Positions 56,861-64,000 of a DNA stretch of 64,000 bases are shown here, in pieces. Origin of the DNA: an uncultured Flavobacteriales bacterium (GTDB taxonomy: Bacteria > Bacteroidota > Bacteroidia > Flavobacteriales_D > Crocinitomicaceae). The notes beneath the pieces were generated by a model. That model did not search any database, was not told the DNA's origin, and saw only the letters and a list, made by a program, of their open reading frames with translations. The stretch covers positions 858,435 to 922,434 of the forward strand of contig CALSTG010000001.1 of NCBI GenBank assembly GCA_943789205.1, given 5' to 3'. A program made the translations under genes and the position numbers. The number at the start of each line of letters is the position of its first letter. The first letter of the stretch is position 1.

Positions 56861-57984
56861 AGCTTTGTCTTGAGTTCATCAGCATAAGCTCTAGCCAAAC
56901 CTTGATTCATAGTAAAGTCGTTCAAACTCATAAAAGGACTTCTATCTTCAGGCTGGATGGCTAATGCCTTTGCATAGCTCCTAAGTGCATTTGTGTTTTG
57001 TTTTTGAGCTTCATAAATCACACCCATATTCACATAAGCATCGACGTGATTTGGGTCTATCGAAATAACCTCTCTATACATGAACAAAGCGCTATCTAAT
57101 TCATTATATTTTTTCTGATAAATCTGTCCCATTTGACAATAGGCCTCACTATAGCTTGAATCCAAATCTTGCATTTCCTGATATACAATCATTGCCCTGC
57201 GCTCTTGATTAAAAAGGCTGTAGGCGTATGCAAGGGCATACATGTAATCTAAATTCCCTGGTGACAATTGAACAGCCGAATAAAATTGGTCAATACAACT
57301 TTTATTACCTGACTGTTGGTACAATATTCCTAATTGAACATATGTTTCTGGACGATCGGGATAATATTGACTCACTCGCGCATACGTTTGAATTGCGGAA
57401 TCCATATAAGCTCTTGATAGGGTCTCCGAACCCTCATCTCCTGTCAATGCAGCAGACAAAACTTTGTAGATACTCCCTTTCAATACATGAGCATCAAAAA
57501 ACTTAGGGGAAATAGCGAGAGTCTTATCAATCCAATCTCTAGCCTGTTCAAAGTCTTGTTGTAGAACATAAGTGTTCGCTAGTCCGATCATGGCTTTAGG
57601 ATCGTCAGGAAGCACTTTTATAATACTTTGAAAATAATGCTGTGCCCTTCTAATATCGGCAACTGAACGATTCGACTGATTAATTATAGTAAGTGCGTAT
57701 ACTAGTTTTGTATCAACATTGTTACTATCAAGCCTGAAGGCTTTTGCAGCATCCGAAAGCGCCTTAGAATAGTCATAATTCTCAAGTGCTAAATTCGCAC
57801 TTTGAAGCAAAAGAGAAATATCATTGGGACGCTTCTTAAGTTTGTTATTCAACAATGCCATTTGATCAACATAAGCATCTATATTCGAGACATCAACCGA
57901 TATATTTTTAGGACCCTTATCTGAATCAGGTGAACACCCAAAAACCATACTGGCCAATAGAATAATGATGAGGTAGTTTTTCAT
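56857..57984 (-). CDS. TPR lipoprotein
   Basis: A 375-residue lipoprotein with lipobox FGCS (Cys17) and about nine tetratricopeptide repeats of the 'PNHVDAYVNMGVIYEAQKQ' / 'PDRPETYVQLGILYQQSG' kind. No enzymatic domain is visible; it is a protein-interaction scaffold facing the periplasm. It is first in a run of minus-strand genes that includes lipB and the carboxylase subunit. The upstream gap is divergent with the CxxC membrane protein. Confidence 0.82.
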   Translation of the reverse strand: MKNYLIIILLASMVFGCSPDSDKGPKNISVDVSNIDAYVDQMALLNNKLKKRPNDISLLLQSANLALENYDYSKALSDAAKAFRLDSNNVDTKLVYALTIINQSNRSVADIRRAQHYFQSIIKVLPDDPKAMIGLANTYVLQQDFEQARDWIDKTLAISPKFFDAHVLKGSIYKVLSAALTGDEGSETLSRAYMDSAIQTYARVSQYYPDRPETYVQLGILYQQSGNKSCIDQFYSAVQLSPGNLDYMYALAYAYSLFNQERRAMIVYQEMQDLDSSYSEAYCQMGQIYQKKYNELDSALFMYREVISIDPNHVDAYVNMGVIYEAQKQNTNALRSYAKALAIQPEDRSPFMSLNDFTMNQGLARAYADELKTKL

Positions 57985-58002
57985 AGTGTAAAGTTAGCGT
58001 AT

Positions 58003-58033
58003 TTTGTTTTGCATTAAGCAATTCGTACCTTTG
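58003..58033 (+). promoter_or_regulatory. Near-consensus Bacteroidota promoter
   Basis: TTTG at 58003-58006, 19 bases, then TACCTTTG at 58026-58033: an exact TTTG-N19-TAnnTTTG. Transcription would begin about 58040, 18 bases before the ATG of the CxxC membrane protein. Confidence 0.75.
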
Positions 58034-58057
58034 GGATGTTGTAAAAAAAATAATAAA

Positions 58058-58303
58058 ATGAAATTGAAAGTATTTCTTTTTTTCGGTTTATTAATAACGT
58101 TTTCTGAGTCTCTTTGGGGCCAAGGCTGTTCTCAATGTAAGCTGTTATCGGAACAAGGAAGCGGTTTAGAGGAAGCGTCTTTTGGTAGCACGATTAATTC
58201 TGGAATCCTCTTTCTCATGATTATTCCTTATTTGATATTAATGTTTTTATTTCGTTCGCAAATAAAGAACTTATTCTCGAAACTATTTTCTAAAAAGGCC
58301 TAA
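58058..58303 (+). CDS. Small CxxC membrane protein
   Basis: About 81 residues from the ATG at 58058; an earlier in-frame ATG at 58004 lies within the promoter and is rejected. A signal peptide (MKLKVFLFFGLLITFSESLWGQ) is followed by CSQC (mature N-terminus), then a linker and a single membrane helix with a basic end. Proteins like this, with a CxxC just after the signal, are found in many Flavobacteriia. Role unknown; a thiol or metal function on the periplasmic side is a guess. Its stop overlaps the convergent oxidoreductase gene by four bases. Confidence 0.78.
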   Translation: MKLKVFLFFGLLITFSESLWGQGCSQCKLLSEQGSGLEEASFGSTINSGILFLMIIPYLILMFLFRSQIKNLFSKLFSKKA

Positions 58304-59319
58304 TCCCAAAGAATTGATATCTTTCCTGTAGAGTTACCACTTTCTAAATATTCGTGTGCGAATGCAATTTGATCAACTGGATAAACCTTTCCTACAACTG
58401 CTTTAATTTCTTTATTCTTATACAATTGAAGGACTGCTGCCATACAATCATTCATAACTTGGGGATGATAGTCACCGACCTTAAGCATGTTTACACCTAA
58501 AATACTTTTAGAGCTCATCATCAATACAGCCGGAATTAAAACTCCCATTTTTCTTAAAAAATTCAAAGAAGAAATAAAACCAAATTTACCCCCAGACAAT
58601 TCAGAACCTCCAAATAAAAACAATTTACCTCCTGGTCTTAAAAGTTTAAAATCCTTTTTAAAAGTTGAACCCCCAAATGGGTTATAGCTCACATCAATTT
58701 TAGGTGTATCCTTAAGTGATTCATAATAATCTCGGGCTTTATAGTTTATGGTATAATCAGCCCCCATTTCTTTCGCTAGTTGTTCTTTCTGAGAGGAACC
58801 CACCTTTGCGATTACTTCTGCTCCCTTTCGTTTTGCTAATTGGATAAGCATCGTTCCTACCCCACCCGCAGCGGCATGAATTAAAACACGGTCTCCTTTT
58901 TGAATTGGAGCTAAATAATCCGACATGTAGTATGCTGTTACGCCTTGAGTACTAAGAGCCAGTACCTCTGCTGATGGCAAATCTCCGATTTGTAAGACCG
59001 CTAATTGGGTCGTAATAACGTGACGTCCATATCCGCCAAATCTACAAAAAGCCAATACCCGTTGACCGACTAATTTCGAGTCTCCTTTCGAACCGACCTC
59101 TATGATTCTACCTACAACTTCATAACCGATAACACATGGCATAGGAGGTGCTTCTCGATAAAGACCATTTCTAGCCATTACATCCGCATAATTCAATCCA
59201 AAAGCCTCACTTTCGATTAAGACTTCGTGATCCTTTAAAGCGGGAAGGGAAATTTTTTGTTTTTCAAAAGCTTGCTTTGCAGGTCCTTTTCTTACTAGAA
59301 ATATTGCCTCTGAATTCAC
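58300..59319 (-). CDS. Quinone oxidoreductase-like MDR protein (VAT-1 type)
   Basis: A 339-residue medium-chain dehydrogenase/reductase without zinc ligands. It has a catalytic domain with GLNYADVMARNGLY and VIGYEVVGRIIEVG, a nucleotide loop AAAGGVGTMLIQLAK, and FGGSTFKKDFKLL, typical of NADPH-dependent quinone or enone reductases. Reaction: two-electron reduction of quinones or unsaturated carbonyls; the substrate is not known. It follows the outer-membrane barrel gene by 11 bases. Confidence 0.9.
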   Translation of the reverse strand: MNSEAIFLVRKGPAKQAFEKQKISLPALKDHEVLIESEAFGLNYADVMARNGLYREAPPMPCVIGYEVVGRIIEVGSKGDSKLVGQRVLAFCRFGGYGRHVITTQLAVLQIGDLPSAEVLALSTQGVTAYYMSDYLAPIQKGDRVLIHAAAGGVGTMLIQLAKRKGAEVIAKVGSSQKEQLAKEMGADYTINYKARDYYESLKDTPKIDVSYNPFGGSTFKKDFKLLRPGGKLFLFGGSELSGGKFGFISSLNFLRKMGVLIPAVLMMSSKSILGVNMLKVGDYHPQVMNDCMAAVLQLYKNKEIKAVVGKVYPVDQIAFAHEYLESGNSTGKISILWD

Positions 59320-59330
59320 ATTAACTTATT

Positions 59331-61064
59331 TTAAAACCTAAACGATACGCCACCCATAATCTGAATTGGTTGAACTGGGTAATTGTACCAACTATTGTAG
59401 CGTTGAGAAGCCAGATTGTTTAATTGCACAAATGCCGTTACCCTTTTATTATAGCGGTAAGAAACACCTAAATTAAAGTCAACGATTGCGCCAAGATTTA
59501 TGTAGTATTGATTGTTTTCCTCTTCCGCGCCTTCAATTAAGTCATATATTAGGGCTTTTCTCCCTGTTTCAATATGACCATCAAGATTCAGCATGAATTT
59601 ATCAAATAAGTTATATGCTGCTCGAAGTTGAAACTCTAAAATGGGCAAATTCCAACCATAAGTCTCATTCATCGTTTCATAGGAATTGAATCTTGCCATG
59701 CCGTCAATTTTAAGTTTCTCATCTAATTGATAGAAAATTGATGCTTCAATACGGGTATGATTCAATGTATCATATATGAGGCCAAATTGATTTCGAAGTG
59801 CCGATAAAGTATCTGTTACAAAAAATGCCTTATTGGTTATTTTTTTGAAACTCGCATTAATGTTGAACCCCATTTTTTTACTTAAAGTCCCTTTAATTCC
59901 ACCAAAAATATCATATGGATTATTTTCGTTAGCTAAAACAATTGAAGGTGCTAAAAACTGGTTTACATTTGTAAGCGAGGAAAACGAATTTTGAGTTAAT
60001 CCTCCTCTTATCCCAGCAAAAGGAATGAAGATGTCATTAAATAATGAATATTTAATCTCAGCTTGAGGGTAAATATAAAAACGTGTTTCTTCCCCAATAT
60101 CCAGCGCCATAGAAAGTCCAATATCTAGCTTAAAACGATTATTCATGAGTTGCGTAAGCACACCCGGGTTAAAATCAATAATTGAATTTTGTCTGAATCT
60201 TCCCGTGTCTATAATTGGGCTAATGATTGAGTCTTCAACCCCAAAAGCATAGCTGTTTACACGTGCTCCCAGGTTTGCATAAAACTCCTCAGATTTATAA
60301 TTATACCAACCTTTAATATTCAAGGAGGCATTGTGTTCACCTATTCGCCAATCTGAAATTGAATCTTCTTCAGGTGCCGCTGTTTGCAAAAAGTGGTAGC
60401 CTAAATTAACCGCATAATTCATTACTGCACTATCTCCAAAATCAGAAACATAACCTAGCTGCCCACCTATTTTCTGAAACCGCTGACCAATTAAAGATTG
60501 ATCAATCGTATCATTGGGAACTCCATAATAATTAAATCCATGATTCATATAACTCAACTGCCCATTAATCATGTATGTATTGTCCACTATCTTTCCATAA
60601 ACAGAGGCATTCGTTTTATCATAACTCGCAGGTGCATATGCAACACCATCTCGGTTTTTGATTGGTGCAAAAGCGCTAATATGATCAACCATAACGCCGT
60701 ATTGATATCCCTTCGACCTAGTAGAGTTATAAACAAATTGACCTAAAGGCATAATCCCTGAACCCATTCCTATTTTGGCATAAAATGGATAGAGCTGACG
60801 TAATTTTTCTGTAGTCTCAATCTCTGCAGCCTTGATAGGGCTTAATTGAATTTCTGTAGGGTATAAATAAACCAATAAAGGATAGGAGGCGACCGCTGAA
60901 GGCTTAACCGTATCAATAATTTTAGGCGAAAGTGTTAATCTCGTTGCAGGCTCAACTTGCCTACTTCCCTTTCCATCAATAGTTACATCGGGAGGTTGCG
61001 CATAACTCAGTTGGAAAAATGCAAAAAGAAAACACAACATTAAAATCAGGCGGCTATTCTTCAT
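59331..61064 (-). CDS. Outer-membrane beta-barrel protein (TonB-receptor-like)
   Basis: A 577-residue exported barrel: signal peptide (MKNSRLILMLCFLFAFFQLSYAQ), then a short, plug-less periplasmic segment with 'EIQLSPIKAAEIETTEKLR', and about 16 amphipathic strands ending in the barrel-insertion signal MGGVSFRF. No TonB box or plug is evident, so it is not a typical TonB-dependent receptor. A large TPR protein gene directly upstream overlaps it by 11 bases. The pairing of this barrel with a large TPR protein is known in Bacteroidota as I recall, but its function is not. Confidence 0.85.
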   Translation of the reverse strand: MKNSRLILMLCFLFAFFQLSYAQPPDVTIDGKGSRQVEPATRLTLSPKIIDTVKPSAVASYPLLVYLYPTEIQLSPIKAAEIETTEKLRQLYPFYAKIGMGSGIMPLGQFVYNSTRSKGYQYGVMVDHISAFAPIKNRDGVAYAPASYDKTNASVYGKIVDNTYMINGQLSYMNHGFNYYGVPNDTIDQSLIGQRFQKIGGQLGYVSDFGDSAVMNYAVNLGYHFLQTAAPEEDSISDWRIGEHNASLNIKGWYNYKSEEFYANLGARVNSYAFGVEDSIISPIIDTGRFRQNSIIDFNPGVLTQLMNNRFKLDIGLSMALDIGEETRFYIYPQAEIKYSLFNDIFIPFAGIRGGLTQNSFSSLTNVNQFLAPSIVLANENNPYDIFGGIKGTLSKKMGFNINASFKKITNKAFFVTDTLSALRNQFGLIYDTLNHTRIEASIFYQLDEKLKIDGMARFNSYETMNETYGWNLPILEFQLRAAYNLFDKFMLNLDGHIETGRKALIYDLIEGAEEENNQYYINLGAIVDFNLGVSYRYNKRVTAFVQLNNLASQRYNSWYNYPVQPIQIMGGVSFRF

Positions 61065-64000
61065 CTATCTCAATTTTAGTTTCAGGGCTTTCCTCATTAT
61101 TGTTTTCATCAGCTTCTTTAAGGATTAAAATTTCTTCCCATAAGGCATTGGCTTCTTCAATAATTCCATCATCTTGATTCGGGTAATGTTCTTTTACGGA
61201 CTTTAAGTTTTGTTCTGCTTGAACATAATCTGTCTGCTTTAATAAAATCCTTGACTTTAAAATCAGTCCTTTAGCAATCCAAAAATCATAACTAGGTTTC
61301 ATTTTTAAAAGTTCTTGGATCTCTTTGTTTGATGTGTTAAAGTCATTAAGCTCGTAGTGAATAAAAGCCATTGTATATTTTGCCTCAGAACCCATAAAAG
61401 TAGTTGTGTTATCAACAAGCCATTGTAACGGGACTTGGGCATCATCGTACTGCTTTAGTTTAAAAGCTGAGATACCTTGAGCATAATTTGACTCTGCCTC
61501 CTGAATATCTGTCAATGTTGAGGATTCAAGTACGCGAGTGGCATATTCCTTACTCTTATCATAGTCTTCAGTAAAAAATGCTGCTCTAGTAATTCCGAAT
61601 CTCGCCGTAAACAAGGTGCTAGGCGTGGTTGCAAGTGACTCAAGCCTTTCGTAATAAGGTAATGCTTTTTGATAATTCTTTTGTTCATAATAAAAGCGAC
61701 TGACTCTTCTTGCCGCAGTCTCACTATATGAATTGCTTGTAGCCTCTAGAAATAATTCATAATTCTGAATACCATTCAAAGTATCATTAATAGCAAGATA
61801 TGAAGTGCCCAAATAATAATAAGTTTCAGATACATATTGTCCTGACTCTGAAAAGCTATTCAAATAGACCTTGAATTTATCAATCGCTTCTTGATAATTG
61901 GTATCTAAATAAGCTTGAAGTGCTGGTGTATAAAATAAGTTCTCCTTTTCATCATCAGAGTAATTTATACAGCTATATCGGTCAACGACCTCAGCAGCTT
62001 TCTGTGGCTTTTGTTGTGCGGTATATACATCTACAAGGCCTTTCGCTGCAATTTCGCAAACATCGTTTTCATTTTCGTGTTCAGCCAGTACCTTGAGGTA
62101 GGCAGTTTCGGCTTTGTCATATTGCCATTTTTTCAAATAACAGTTTGCCTTTCCTATTTTGGCTTGCGTTATAAAGGGTGAATTTGGGAAATCAATTATT
62201 AAATTATCGTAATAGGTTAAAGCATCATCGTTATTACCTATCGAAGAATAGGTATTTGCTAATTCGTATGTGGCATTCATCGCATATTTCGAGTTTGAAT
62301 ATACCGTTAAGATTTCTTTTAACTTCGCTACTTTAAGATTACCTTGCCCACTATATCCGTAGGTCTTTGCAACATAATAAAGGGCTTTGTCATTTAGACT
62401 AGAGTTATAAGCGAGTGCCTTTTCATAAAACTCAATCGCTAAGGCATTTTCTTTATTGAGATAAAATATATCTGCAACTCGAAAACAAGCATCAACCTCT
62501 TTACGAGCATTATTGGGGTTCGACTGAAGATATATTCTAAAGTTCTCTGAGGCTCTTGTTTCAGCATCTATTTCTTTATAAGCATAAGCTATGTTGTAAT
62601 AAGCATCGACTTTTTCAGGAATTGAATTTGAGGCAGGAGAAGCTATAAACAATTTATAGTTCGCTATGGCTTCTTGCATTTTATTTTGTCTGTAATAGGC
62701 ATCGGCAATCCAGTATCTTGAAAGTGCGGTGAGTTCAGAATCAACAGGATGGTCATTGACAGCAGCAAATGCAGCAATAGAAGAATTAAATAAACGCTTT
62801 TGAAAAAGCTCAACCCCCCTGTTGTATGATAGGGTTTGATAAACACGTTTTAACCTAGTATCCAACGTTGGAAGTTTATTTAAGGACTCAATTGCTTTTT
62901 TATAATTACTCGTTGAGCTGTATGCATTAATAAGGTACTGGTAAACGTCTTCTTTACGGGAGGAATTAGGGTAATTCTCGAGATAATTCTCAAACGCCCT
63001 TACTGACTCATCATAAGGGTTTATATCAACAGCAAAAGAAATGACGGCAAAATTATACAATGCGTCCTCACTTATTTTTGGAATCGCAGTCATCTGGGAA
63101 GCGGCCTCAAAAGCACTTCTTGCCGGTAAAAGTTCTTTCAATATTTGATAACTCTCTGCAATTTTATACATGGAAATTTGGCCGAGACTATCGTCAACGC
63201 GAACCACTTGATCTAAATAATAAACTGCACTTTCAAATTCTTTCGTTTCAAATAACGCATATCCAATCTGATAGGCATCATCTCTTGTCAGTCGAGATTT
63301 TTTTGCATATTTCAATAAATAATCTAGTGCCTCTTCATAATTTCTTTTATTGTAGAAGGCGTTACCAATAATGTGATTCACATCTTTTTCATGGTTTACG
63401 AGTTTACAAGAAAGTACGGTTGGGGCATAATCTATAACAGCATCATAATTTTCTTGCTTGTGAAAAATCTGAACAATATAGTAGGGTACGATGCCACAAT
63501 AGTCTGTATTCTTTTCAAGTTCTAAAAATTGCTCAAGAGCGAGCTGATAGGAACCTCTTTCAAAACACAAATGCGCAAAGAAATACTTGCTTGGTGGGGC
63601 ATATTGAGACTTGCCTTGCACATTCTCTCTAAAGGCATTGATTGCCAGTTCAAAATGCTCATTTTGAAGAGCTGCATAACCAAGCTTAAAATAATACTCC
63701 TCTCTGTAGGAAGTATCTAAATCTCCTGCGGATAATTTACCGAACCATAACTCTGCGTCATCATACGTTTCATCCTGAAAGAAAGAATTCCCAATTTTAA
63801 AATTTATAAAAAACCTATGAATATTTTCTGGATATACCCGATTGTAATCCATCAATAAATCAATCGCATCACTATTGTATAGCTCTAAACCAGATAGGCC
63901 TTCGTAATACATTGCCTTCTGAAATAAAGGGTCATTGTAGTTATTGCAGAGTTCAATAAATGCTCTAAATTCTTTTTTCGCTGCTCCATATTGGAGGTTG
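61054..64000 (-). CDS. Large TPR protein (partial, 5' end outside window)
   Basis: The frame stays open past the ATG at 63912 to the right edge (…NLQYGAAKKEFRAFIELCNN… precedes it), so the true start is outside the window and at least 981 residues are encoded here. It consists of many tetratricopeptide repeats of the 'YYNIAYAYKEIDAETRASEN' and 'FELAINAFRENVQGKSQYAP' kind, ending in an acidic tail (EESPETKIEIDEE). It is probably exported and works with the barrel encoded next, whose start it overlaps by 11 bases. The role is unknown; TPR proteins of this size often scaffold envelope complexes. Confidence 0.85.
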   Translation of the reverse strand, partial: NLQYGAAKKEFRAFIELCNNYNDPLFQKAMYYEGLSGLELYNSDAIDLLMDYNRVYPENIHRFFINFKIGNSFFQDETYDDAELWFGKLSAGDLDTSYREEYYFKLGYAALQNEHFELAINAFRENVQGKSQYAPPSKYFFAHLCFERGSYQLALEQFLELEKNTDYCGIVPYYIVQIFHKQENYDAVIDYAPTVLSCKLVNHEKDVNHIIGNAFYNKRNYEEALDYLLKYAKKSRLTRDDAYQIGYALFETKEFESAVYYLDQVVRVDDSLGQISMYKIAESYQILKELLPARSAFEAASQMTAIPKISEDALYNFAVISFAVDINPYDESVRAFENYLENYPNSSRKEDVYQYLINAYSSTSNYKKAIESLNKLPTLDTRLKRVYQTLSYNRGVELFQKRLFNSSIAAFAAVNDHPVDSELTALSRYWIADAYYRQNKMQEAIANYKLFIASPASNSIPEKVDAYYNIAYAYKEIDAETRASENFRIYLQSNPNNARKEVDACFRVADIFYLNKENALAIEFYEKALAYNSSLNDKALYYVAKTYGYSGQGNLKVAKLKEILTVYSNSKYAMNATYELANTYSSIGNNDDALTYYDNLIIDFPNSPFITQAKIGKANCYLKKWQYDKAETAYLKVLAEHENENDVCEIAAKGLVDVYTAQQKPQKAAEVVDRYSCINYSDDEKENLFYTPALQAYLDTNYQEAIDKFKVYLNSFSESGQYVSETYYYLGTSYLAINDTLNGIQNYELFLEATSNSYSETAARRVSRFYYEQKNYQKALPYYERLESLATTPSTLFTARFGITRAAFFTEDYDKSKEYATRVLESSTLTDIQEAESNYAQGISAFKLKQYDDAQVPLQWLVDNTTTFMGSEAKYTMAFIHYELNDFNTSNKEIQELLKMKPSYDFWIAKGLILKSRILLKQTDYVQAEQNLKSVKEHYPNQDDGIIEEANALWEEILILKEADENNNEESPETKIEIDEE

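Noticed and set aside
1..64000. CRISPR arrays, insertion sequences, prophage, rRNA operon
   Set aside because: No regularly spaced direct repeats, transposase motifs, integrase or rRNA segments seen on either strand.

Overview
The window reads as a chromosomal stretch of a Bacteroidota bacterium, most likely order Flavobacteriales (my guess is a Cryomorphaceae/Crocinitomicaceae-like lineage; 16S or a marker tree would be needed). The evidence is lineage-typical gene sets: an alternative complex III (ActABCDEF) followed by caa3-type oxidase subunits, the type IX secretion/gliding lipoprotein PorW (SprE) beside a bactofilin and an AtpZ-like gene, a fused MurF-alanine racemase, DUF4837 and DUF2723 proteins, low GC, few Shine-Dalgarno sites, and promoters of the TTTG/TAnnTTTG type. 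I see no rRNA, CRISPR array, insertion sequence, prophage or integrated element. It is mostly housekeeping DNA, densely packed, with no gene-free stretch over 300 bases.

Layout, left to right. 1-2480 (-): a propeller-type membrane sensor running off the left edge, just downstream of ferritin (2492-3013). 3117-5965 (-): tdk and murF-alr, overlapping by 4 bases. 6127-7428 (+): an exported M28 peptidase. 7423-12478 (-): engB, yebC, porW, bactofilin, a frameshifted atpZ-like gene and a small membrane protein. 12560-13426 (+): a CarH-like MerR/B12-domain regulator. 13430-16207 (-): leuS. 16208-16428 holds a sigma-54-type promoter and an intrinsic terminator that could bound a ~105-nt small RNA. 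16429-26624 (-): rimP, nusA (one-base frameshift at CCC TGA), infB, tatA, gatA, a LysM lytic transglycosylase, a DUF4837 lipoprotein, a family-2 glycosyltransferase and a UbiA-like membrane protein. 26747-27325 (+): a cysteine-rich DUF3109 protein. 27333-39110 (-): the respiratory cluster actABCDEF-coxB-coxA. 39316-39714 (+): a SPOR-domain protein. 39711-40878 (-): thiL and tRNA-Gln(UUG), separated by a terminator. 41049-51290 (+): DUF2723 glycosyltransferase-like protein, polysaccharide deacetylase, histidine kinase, gpmI, SulP transporter and a NylB-like serine hydrolase. 51349-57984 (-): TPR lipoprotein, membrane protein, acyl-CoA carboxylase beta subunit, Pgi/Pmi isomerase, lipB, a second NylB-like hydrolase and a small conserved protein. 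58058-58303 (+): a small CxxC membrane protein behind a near-perfect promoter. 58300-64000 (-): quinone oxidoreductase, an outer-membrane barrel protein and a large TPR protein running off the right edge.

Functional links: ActABCDEF oxidises menaquinol and passes electrons, probably through its haem subunits, to the CoxAB oxidase to make proton-motive force. TatA fits the twin-arginine leader of ActB. RimP, NusA and InfB form the familiar ribosome/transcription operon, here with a strong terminator hairpin in its leader. The most unusual points are the sigma-54 promoter-plus-terminator unit, the rimP leader hairpin, the nusA CCC_TGA frameshift and a similar one-base shift in atpZ, the B12-binding signature in the MerR regulator, a CoxB with a long helical insertion, and a SulP transporter with an extra C-terminal domain.
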